A stretch of DNA of 18,069 nt from Baffinella frigidus. Taxonomy: Eukaryota; Cryptophyceae; Cryptomonadales; Baffinellaceae. The translations under genes and the position numbers were made by a program. Shown one piece after another: positions 1 to 5,636 of the stretch. The notes beneath the pieces were generated by a model, which was not told the origin of the DNA, searched no databases, and was given only the letters and a program-made list of their open reading frames with translations. Positions within the stretch are counted from its first letter, which is position 1. Every line of letters starts with the position of its first letter. The DNA is taken from NCBI GenBank assembly GCA_026770585.1, contig MU648047.1:10982-29050 (forward strand), in the 5' to 3' direction.

Positions 1-450
1 AGAGTCACGTATTAGAACCTCCCTATCAGGGAGTCCAAGGGCTAACGCCCTCAACGAAACGTGCTCCTCAGAGTCAAGTGATAGAAAATCCCTATAAGGG
101 AGTCCGAGGGCTAATGCCTTAACCGAAACGTGCTCCTGAGAGTCACTTATTAGGACCTCCCGACCAGGGAGTCCATGGGCTAACGCCCTAAACGAAACGT
201 GCTCCTCAGAGTCACGCGATATTACCTCCCTATCAGGGAGTCGCAGGGCTAACGCCCTTACCGAAGCGTGATCCTCAGAGTCACGTATCAGGGCCTCCCT
301 ATCAAAGAGTCCGAGGGCCATCGCCCTGCACGAAACGTGCTACACAGAGTCACGTATTAGGACCTCCCTATCAGGGACTCCGAGAGCCAATGCCCGAACC
401 GAAACGTGCTCCTCAAGAGTCACGTATTAGAACCTCCCTATTAGGGGGTC
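1..450. repeat. 69-bp tandem satellite array, about 6.5 copies
   Basis: Units begin at 1, 70, 139, 208, 277, 346 and 416, a period of 69 bp (70 for the last full unit). The seventh copy breaks off near 450, and the array probably continues beyond the left edge. Each unit starts with AGAGTCA and ends near ACGAAACGTGCTCCTC. Most units carry two small inverted repeats: CTCCCTATCAGGGAG (6-bp stem, 3-nt loop) and AGGGCTAACGCCCT (5-bp stem, 4-nt loop). Copies differ by scattered substitutions, so the array is not freshly amplified. No open frame spans it in a convincing way. It looks like a minisatellite or satellite of a nuclear chromosome. Confidence 0.95.
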
Positions 451-1031
451 AAAGGGCCTGCAAGGCTGGTCCAAAGCCCCCCCCCCCCCCAAAGGCCCGT
501 TCTCGAGGTGAGTGGGTGGGAGAGAATACCACGGTGCTGCGCGCGCCGACCGCGTGGTCGGTCGCGACAGCCCGGGCCCCAAAACCGTTTCGCTCAAGGG
601 ACCCCAAGATCGGTGGTCCCCGAAACGAAGTGAGTCGCCGAGACTCAAAACCTGAAGGAGGCCAATCGGGCAACCGCCTTGTAATCGTGAAATACATGTA
701 CTCTCAGTGCCAGACCGACCAATCCTCCTGAAAGGATACATGTATGAGGTTCCTAGAGAAGATGGGGGGGCTTTCTTTTGAGCGAGGTAACCTTGTGCCA
801 GCACGTGGACGGGGCACGTTCACATGAGAAACTCTTTGTTCTACAGACACGAGAAACGTCTTGAGACACCTTACATGTCCGATAGGCTGGAACGAGCCCG
901 CCTGGGGATGACGTTGGCGCCACTGCTCTATCGGGCGAATGTATCTTGGGAATGAATCATCGGACCACGGACTCAGTCGCAAGCAGCCCCTGTACCAGCA
1001 CGTGGAAGCGCCACATTCGCTTGATGAAACT
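451..1031. other. Noncoding stretch between satellite and phosphodiesterase remnant
   Basis: No credible gene is seen. The overlapping short frames here have biased composition and no recognisable domain. The stretch holds a run of 14 C at 477-490, a short inverted repeat around GGGACCCC and GGTGGTCCCC (598-620), and two copies of ATACATGTA near 690 and 737. It leads into the 3' flank of the minus-strand phosphodiesterase remnant. Confidence 0.6.
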
Positions 1032-1037
1032 TTTATT
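1032..1037 (-). terminator. Polyadenylation signal AATAAA of the phosphodiesterase remnant
   Basis: The minus strand reads TTGAATAAAAG here, 22 nt beyond the stop at 1059-1061. This spacing is typical of a eukaryotic poly(A) signal and supports 1059 as the original 3' end of the coding sequence. Confidence 0.55.
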
Positions 1038-1058
1038 CAAAACACGCACGCTGCATTG

Positions 1059-2286
1059 TCACCCGCATTCGCCCTCCTCCACGTCCTCCCAGTCGCGCGC
1101 CTTCTCGAGGTCGAGGTCGGAGCAGAGAGCGTAGGACGCGTGGTTGCAGCCGAGCTGCGCGAGCGGGACGTCCAAGCCCTCCCGGGGAAGGCAGGATTCC
1201 CCCGGCTCGTTCTGTACCAAGGGAAAAGCGGCTGCGAGGAGGGTGAAGAGGGGGGCGGCGACATGGTCGATGAAACCTGTTTGGATGGCGACGCGCGATT
1301 TGGCGAGGCGGTCGCAGGTGGGCGAGACCTCCATGCCCATTTCCCGTTCAGAGTTGCCTTGGAGGAAGAACTCGTCGGTGCCCCCAAAGCCCAGCGCCGC
1401 GCCACCGCCGCGGGCTTGACCACGTTTGAGATGTCTGCGCATTTAACCATGAGCTCCATGGCCAGCTGTTTGTCCATCTCCACCGCCGGGTCCTGGGCAC
1501 GGCGCGTGGCGAACTCCTGCAATTGCTCGAAGTATTCGCCGTGGCGCTTCATGTCGGTTGCGAGGATGATCTTCGAGACGGAGGAGCGAAACTGGTAGTA
1601 CTCCGCCGAGGAGAGCCCTTCGAGAATCCCGATGTCTCTGGCGCACATGAATTCGAAGGCACATAGCGCATGGTGCTTCTCGAGAAGCGCGTCCCGGAAG
1701 ATGATGCCCCTGTACTTGCCGCGCGCCGCGTCCCCCGCTGCCTTGGAGAGGAACTGCGACGTCATCCCCGGGTACTCCATGTCGTGACAGAGGGCCGCAG
1801 ACAAGAGAGCGACCCTTCGGGAAGCCCGGCGCTGACGAACATCTCCAGAGCCAGTTGGCAGAGGACATCGGTGGGCAGGGTTGTTGGGTCGAGGTCGAAG
1901 GTGAGAAGATGTTTCTTGCTTGAGGCGAAGGCGTCGTCGTCGATCGCGGGCCATTCGGGGAGGATTGATCTAGTGGGACGCTCCCGCTTTAACGGGCCAA
2001 GGTTCGAGATGTCCTCGACGTGATTTGGTAGTTGCAGGTCTGACGAAACTGTGCTGCCGCACCGCGACAGCTGCTCCTCGGATGACGATCTGCACATCGT
2101 GCGGCGCAAGGGGGGCTCCACCGTCACGCTCTCTTCACTACTCCCTAGACTTCTTCTCCGCGTGAAGACCCCATCGAAGTTCCCGACATTCATGGCGTCG
2201 ATGGCGGACTCAACGGCAGTCGGGCTGTTGTCCTCGGAGTTGTAGTCGCCATCGTCGGGAAAGTCTGTGAAAGAGGGGAAGTACAT
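1059..2286 (-). pseudogene. Class I 3',5'-cyclic nucleotide phosphodiesterase, broken by a deletion and a frameshift
   Basis: Class I phosphodiesterases hydrolyse cAMP or cGMP. The ATG at 2286 opens an acidic, Ser-rich N-terminal region of about 140 aa. It leads into ALEMFVSAGLPE, which resembles the start of the catalytic domain. Near 1811-1820 the frame changes and homology jumps to VALLSAALCHDMEYPG, so about 50-60 residues are missing, including the metal-binding HNxxH helix. The middle frame carries the HD pair (near 1781-1786) and the metal-ligand Asp of ADISN (near 1433). At a five-C run (1381-1385 on the plus strand) a second shift of one base moves into the frame with DEFFLQGN, VSPTCDR and QTGFIDH, which ends at 1059. 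The usual HPG is YPG. Family assignment is secure. Non-function is inferred from the lost helix; the homopolymer shift alone could be a sequencing error. No introns are evident, so a retrocopy is possible. Confidence 0.88.
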
Positions 2287-2587
2287 GCGGTCGTGTGCGT
2301 GTCACAAGTCTGGAACCTGCAACTCTGGGAGATCACCAGAAGGATTTGGTTCTCAAGGCAAAACTTCTCTTTTTCATGTCTTTTTAAACGACTGCCTTTT
2401 TTTCGGGACGTGAATTGGGACGTGTAGCTTTGGTGCCTGGCTTGATCACGAGGTCTGTGCCCCGAACAACTTCCTTGCCGGCTGTAGTAAAATAATGAGT
2501 CACAGCCAGTAAAATACATGCAGGGACAAAGCCACAAAGAAGTGGCGGCGAAACAGAATAAGAAGTTTTTTACTAGAGTACAAGGTT

Positions 2588-2698
2588 CGAGACAAATCTC
2601 ATGGTTCGAGGATGGTTCGAGACGAGTCTCAGCTGGTTCGAGACGAATCTCAGCTGAGATTCGTCTCGAACCATCCTCGAACCATGAGATTTGTCTCG
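2588..2698. repeat. Long foldback: 47-bp inverted repeat with internal 21-bp duplication
   Basis: The left arm (2588-2634) and right arm (2652-2698) are reverse complements with a single mismatch, separated by 17 bp. Within it, 2614-2634 and 2635-2655 are a 21-bp tandem duplication differing at one base, and 2635-2672 is a perfect 38-bp palindrome centred on AGCT. GGTTCGAG occurs four times on one side and its complement twice on the other. The right arm abuts the 22-bp direct repeat at 2699. It could be a foldback element, part of the retroelement terminus, or a palindromic insertion. Confidence 0.93.
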
Positions 2699-3064
2699 TT
2701 CCTCTTGCTTCTCGACTGCCGTTCAGGATCTTTTACTGAAAACGAGGGTCCTAACCCCGGAGGGGGACCCCAACATCACGGGGGCGCCACTTGGCGCGCC
2801 CGCGTCACCCCCACGGACCCGAGCGAGAGAAAAGTCGAGTGGCCCAGACAGAAGCCGAGAGAAGAAAAACAACTGCTCGTCGCCAGACGCTGCACCGAAG
2901 AGACGTCCTACGCACTACATGTACAGAGTACATGCACAGGGTGGGTGGGTGTGGAAGAGCGCTGCGCACCGAGACAAAAGTCGAGATTGGGACGTCTCAA
3001 AGCAAAAGTGGAACCTCTGTTAACTTAAGAAGTAACAGTGGATTCCTCTTGCTTCTCGACTGCC
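2699..3064. repeat. 22-bp direct repeats flanking about 320 bp, possible split direct repeat of a YR retroelement
   Basis: An identical 22-bp block beginning TTCCTCTTGCTTCTCG occurs at 2699-2720 and 3043-3064 in the same orientation. The inner copy lies only 17 bp past the stop of the tyrosine recombinase ORF. PAT and Ngaro elements end in B1-A2-B2 after their ORFs, and this arrangement fits B1 (3043-3064), A2 (2721-3042), B2 (2699-2720). The matching A1 would be at the missing 5' end, so the model cannot be tested in this window. Confidence 0.7.
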
Positions 3065-3081
3065 TACTCATGAGCTCAGAA

Positions 3082-4131
3082 TCAGGGCAACGCCCACTGC
3101 TCCGCCGTGGGCTTGAGCAGATGTCTGAAAAAGAGGGCTGCTGCAGAGCAGCCTCTCACCAGGGGGTCAACATACAACGTCACAGAGTTGAAAGACTTCC
3201 AGACCCCCCAACGCGCGATGGTGAAAGGGTCTACCCCGATCGCCAGCGCAGCCGTCGCCCCCCCCGAACGCATCGAGTGGCGCGTCCAAGCCTGCCCCAG
3301 CGGAGGCGTGACCCCGCAGTCCCCCAGGCACTGCCCCAGCCACGTCCCGATGATGTCCGAGGAGAGGGGAGTCTTGGGCCGAGGATCGCTCGGCAGCCGC
3401 CAGAGCTCACGCACCACCCCTGCCTGCCCGCGCGCTCCCCACGCCGCGTCTGCAAGGCCCAGGTAGCGCTGCATCAGTGCCGGCACCGACAGCTCTCCCG
3501 CGACAGCCCCCCCCGAACCCCAGGGTAGGACGAGTGTAGCAGGGCGCATCCGCTCCAGGTTCTTGCCGTTCTCGACAAATTCCAGGCCCTGCTCCGACAC
3601 GGTCACGTCAGTGCGGAGAGCAATGACCCCAGAGTCCGCCCGAGCGAAGAACGCGAAGAGGAACGCGATCGCTGCACACCGCCGCACGACGAGAAGGTCG
3701 TCCGACGCCAGACCCATGATCAGGATCTGCTTCACGACGCGTGAAGGGAGCGCGGTGTGAGCTGGTGGAACGCCGCGCTCTGCCGCCTCAATCTCCCCGA
3801 AGCCCTTGCGAGCGAGCGTGATGATTCGCCCTTCAGCCGGCGCGTCGAACCCCAGGTCCTTGTTCGCGGAGTTGATGGCGGTGAGGTAGGGCTGGAGCGA
3901 CGTGTGGTGCACCAGATCCTCCTCGGAGAGCCAGCCGAGGTACGCAAGCACCGTGGACAGTGTCGCCGGCAGCGGGCAGAGCCCTGCCATGGCACAGAAC
4001 GTCACGAAGCGCTGGAACTTGCCGTTGTACGACGCCACCGTGCTCTCCCGCCGTCCTGCAGCCACGAGCCTCCAAGCCGTCTCCGCGCCGGGCGTGTCGG
4101 GCGCCAGCGAGGCGAAAAGCGTCTTCATCAT
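3082..4131 (-). CDS. Tyrosine recombinase (retrotransposon integrase)
   Basis: This 349-aa protein would catalyse strand exchange to integrate the circular DNA of a DIRS-type element. The C-terminal catalytic domain keeps Arg164 in ARADSG, His285 and Arg288 in RHSMR, Trp311 in GVW at the usual His/Trp position, and Tyr320 in TLYVD as the nucleophile; Lys190 may be the beta-strand lysine. Residues 25-115 form a helical core-binding-like domain beginning near RRESTVASYNGKFQRF. I chose the ATG at 4131 because it overlaps the stop of the upstream ORF as TGATG, an arrangement that suggests stop-restart translation. The frame is open further upstream, to 5091, but that part is an out-of-frame copy of the RNase H region. 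No breaks are seen. The YR family is near certain; the exact element family is not. Confidence 0.87.
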   Translation of the reverse strand: MMKTLFASLAPDTPGAETAWRLVAAGRRESTVASYNGKFQRFVTFCAMAGLCPLPATLSTVLAYLGWLSEEDLVHHTSLQPYLTAINSANKDLGFDAPAEGRIITLARKGFGEIEAAERGVPPAHTALPSRVVKQILIMGLASDDLLVVRRCAAIAFLFAFFARADSGVIALRTDVTVSEQGLEFVENGKNLERMRPATLVLPWGSGGAVAGELSVPALMQRYLGLADAAWGARGQAGVVRELWRLPSDPRPKTPLSSDIIGTWLGQCLGDCGVTPPLGQAWTRHSMRSGGATAALAIGVDPFTIARWGVWKSFNSVTLYVDPLVRGCSAAALFFRHLLKPTAEQWALP

Positions 4132-5045
4132 CAGCTCCTGCCAAAAGAGGGTGGGGCGCGGCCCGGCTGAGCGTCGAAAGCGACGCAGACCAGCGCGAGG
4201 TTCCTGTGCATCAACGGCTCCACGCCGCGGTGGTGCTGAGGTTGCACGCAGAGAAAAGGCCGTGGCAAGCGCCGCCTGACGCCCCCGAGGGCGAGCAACG
4301 CAGGCCACCAGCTCGCTGATCGCCACTCTGGACACACCACGAAGCCGCGCGTCTTCTCCCGTGTCGCCTTCGCGAGCACGCCCGGGAGCAGACTTCAGGG
4401 AGGGTTCAGCCAGACCGTCGCCTCCGTCCACGCGACGGACATGCCGTCCAGAGCCAGCGCTCCGGGCTCTGCGCGACAGCTGCAGAAGGCCGGCGCCTGG
4501 GCTGTGTGCTGACACGCGAAAGGGTCGAGATCGCACGCCCCCGAGGTAAGTCTGCGCACCAGAGCCCGGTCCAAGGCCCAGTCGGAGCGCGAGGCGAGGC
4601 GCGACCACCGGTCCGCAGGGTTGAGTGCGGAGCGGATGTACCGAGGCCGGAGGTCGATGTTGAGGCGCACCAGATCGCGCCAGAGCGCGCGCAAGTGCTG
4701 CATCAGGTCCGGCGCCTTGCTGGTACCGTTGCGGATGATGTGCACCACCGCCTGGTTGTCCTCCCAGAGCCGCACGACCTTGCCCCGCAACTCCTCCTGG
4801 AAGGCCAGGATGCCGAAGTGCACGGCCTTCAGCTCCTTGATCGTGATGTGCGACCCCTCCACCGAGGTGCCCGCCCAGAAGCCCTGCGCGGTCCGCTCCG
4901 GCGCGGGGTGTGCCTCCATGCGTCCCGGTCGGAAACTGGGAAGGAGCAGCTCCGCTCCCCACGCCAGGTCGCCCGACGCGTCCGTCGCAATGGACCGCTC
5001 GAGCCCCTGCGGAAAGAGCACCACCCCGTTCGCCGGATGGTCGTA
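4131..5045 (-). pseudogene. Retroelement RNase H and C-terminal region, missing reverse transcriptase, one in-frame stop
   Basis: The frame ending at 4131 carries an RNase H domain with all four acidic positions: Asp in TDAS (4980-4982), Glu in IKELKAV (about 4833-4835), Asp in WEDNQAVV (about 4758-4760) and Asp in LNPADRWSR (about 4611-4613). This domain would degrade RNA in the RNA/DNA hybrid. Beyond it come a DPFACQHT segment and VWLNPP, matching the usual DLFA...NPPW region of such elements. A TGA at 4395-4397 falls where the Trp of NPPW is expected, consistent with a G-to-A change. The same frame then continues through TRGFVVCPEWRSASWW to the stop at 4131-4133. Upstream of about 5045 homology fades, and the reverse transcriptase palm (YxDD) is absent. 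The formal frame extends to an ATG at 5117 inside a microsatellite, which is probably accidental. Confidence 0.8.
4395..4397 (-). other. Premature TGA in the RNase H-region ORF
   Basis: Minus-strand codons read AAC CCT CCC TGA here, where related elements have Asn-Pro-Pro-Trp. The frame stays open and homologous on both sides, so this is a point nonsense change, not a frameshift. It argues the copy is not autonomous for reverse transcription. Confidence 0.75.
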
Positions 5046-5103
5046 TGTCCATGTACAAGAGCCGTGTGTGTGCCGATAAGTCGTGAAACACGACGGTAGT
5101 TGG

Positions 5104-5156
5104 TAGGCATTAGGCATTAGGCATTAGGCATTAGGTAAGTGGTAGGCATTAGGCAC
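5104..5156. repeat. Heptamer microsatellite (TAGGCAT)n at the composition junction
   Basis: Four perfect TAGGCAT units (5104-5131) and a partial TAGG are followed by TAAGTGG and two more units (5143-5156, the last ending in C). It lies just beyond the last recognisable retroelement homology and just before the lower-G+C gene cluster. The unit contains TTAGG, reminiscent of telomeric repeats, but the 7-nt unit is not a standard telomere sequence. Confidence 0.9.
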
Positions 5157-5202
5157 GTGGGTGCTATGTAGTGGGTGGTATGTCAACAAATAAACACACG
5201 AA

Positions 5203-5511
5203 ATGTCACTTGTAGTGTCTGTGCCAGTCTCGGACTGTGCAAAGATAATGCAAGCTGTTGTGTCCGAGACAGGCAAAGACAGTGCAAGCTGTTGTATGCG
5301 AGCCACTCCTGTGGCGACTGTATGCACACCGATGCCACGCATCCGTGTGTGTGTACACCTCAATGACGGTACACCGCCTTGCTACGGGCATTTGTTTCAA
5401 CCGGAACAAGTCCATCACATATGGGTCGAGTTTGAAGACACATGGCGCGTGCACAGATGGATACGGGACGTATCCATCGAGTCGATCGAGATCGTGTACA
5501 AACGATGCTAA
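5203..5511 (+). CDS. Small protein of unknown function, 102 aa
   Basis: An ATG at 5203 opens a 102-aa frame that I do not recognise. The first 40 residues overlap a repeat-rich stretch and look poorly conserved. The second half, from about PRIRVCVHLNDGTPP through HIWVEFEDTWRVHRW to the terminal KRC, has a protein-like mix of aromatic, charged and hydrophobic residues. No signal peptide or membrane helix is seen. An A/T-rich AACAAATAAACACACG lies directly upstream, and a strong hairpin (5519-5549) begins 8 nt after the stop, consistent with a transcription unit ending there. It precedes the oxygenase gene on the same strand. The true start could be at an internal Met (residue 44 or nearby). 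It could also be a chance ORF. Confidence 0.42.
   Translation: MSLVVSVPVSDCAKIMQAVVSETGKDSASCCMRATPVATVCTPMPRIRVCVHLNDGTPPCYGHLFQPEQVHHIWVEFEDTWRVHRWIRDVSIESIEIVYKRC
5227..5296. repeat. Inverted GTCTCGGAC/GTCCGAGAC pair and 34-bp-spaced direct repeat
   Basis: GTCTCGGAC at 5227-5235 is exactly complementary to GTCCGAGAC at 5262-5270, giving a 9-bp stem with a 26-nt loop. TGCAAGCTGTTGT appears at 5249 and again at 5283, a spacing of 34 bp. The structure lies inside the first third of the small 102-aa frame, which makes that part of the frame less convincing as coding. Confidence 0.75.
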
Positions 5512-5518
5512 AATTAGG

Positions 5519-5549
5519 AGTCGACTCCATCCTATGGATTAGTCAACTC
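5519..5549. terminator. Imperfect 31-nt palindrome after the 102-aa ORF
   Basis: GAGTCGACT at the left pairs with AGTCAACTC at the right (one G:T position), enclosing ATCC-TAT-GGAT. The left side also contains the perfect 12-bp palindrome GGAGTCGACTCC (5517-5528). It lies 8 nt after a stop codon and about 90 bp before the next ATG. Some large DNA viruses end transcripts at such hairpins, which is a plausible but untested role here. Confidence 0.5.
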
Positions 5550-5554
5550 TAAGC

Positions 5555-5586
5555 TATACTAAGCACTCTCTCTCCATCGAGAGAGA
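5555..5586 (+). promoter_or_regulatory. Putative TATA box and 5'-leader hairpin of the oxygenase gene
   Basis: TATACTAAG (5555-5563) lies 82 bp before the ATG at 5637 and resembles the TATTYAAG boxes of neighbouring genes. It is followed by a perfect hairpin, TCTCTCTC-CATC-GAGAGAGA (5567-5586), in the likely leader or core promoter. The hairpin could affect start-site choice or translation. Confidence 0.45.
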
Positions 5587-5636
5587 CATTCAACAACCAG
5601 AGTAGCACACCGGCACGCGCTTCAGACCAACCAACA

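Larger units (their letters stand above)
2287..3081. other. Noncoding interval with foldback and retroelement 3' flank
   Basis: I find no convincing gene. From left to right it holds the 5' flank of the phosphodiesterase remnant, a large foldback palindrome (2588-2698), and a 22-bp direct repeat whose copies lie 344 bp apart (2699-2720 and 3043-3064). G-rich and C-rich noncoding DNA lies between them. The frames crossing this interval are Arg/Pro-rich products of base composition. It is likely the 3' noncoding end of the minus-strand retroelement plus its insertion flank. Confidence 0.6.
2699..5045 (-). mobile_element. 5'-truncated tyrosine-recombinase retrotransposon (DIRS/Ngaro/PAT-like)
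   Basis: On the minus strand the element runs from the end of a reverse transcriptase/RNase H ORF into a separate tyrosine recombinase ORF, then a noncoding tail with a direct repeat. The reverse transcriptase catalytic domain and everything upstream are absent, because recognisable homology ends near 5045. The RNase H ORF has one internal stop, whereas the recombinase is open throughout. G+C is high, like the neighbouring phosphodiesterase remnant and unlike the DNA beyond 5160. The order RNase H then YR is characteristic of this retrotransposon order. Exact ends are uncertain. Confidence 0.8.

Noticed and set aside
1-450. CRISPR array
   Set aside because: The 69-bp units are contiguous and similar over their whole length, with no unique spacers between short repeats.
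939-1598. A long plus-strand frame opposite the phosphodiesterase remnant
   Set aside because: It is antisense to recognisable phosphodiesterase motifs and has no domain of its own; high G+C keeps opposite frames open.
2588-2698. tRNA gene suggested by repeated GGTTCGAGAC
   Set aside because: No cloverleaf, anticodon arm or A box can be formed; only the T-loop-like motif recurs, inside a palindrome.
4132-5091. Upstream extension of the recombinase frame to 5091
   Set aside because: It runs out of frame through the RNase H region and gives low-complexity Ala/Gly/Arg sequence. The ATG at 4131 is better supported.
3757-5099. Several plus-strand frames of 120-200 aa over the retroelement
   Set aside because: They are antisense to the RNase H and recombinase ORFs, Arg/Pro/Ser-rich, and show no family signature.
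5104-5156. Telomere or chromosome end
   Set aside because: The heptamer TAGGCAT is not a known telomere unit, only about six copies exist, and genes continue on the right.
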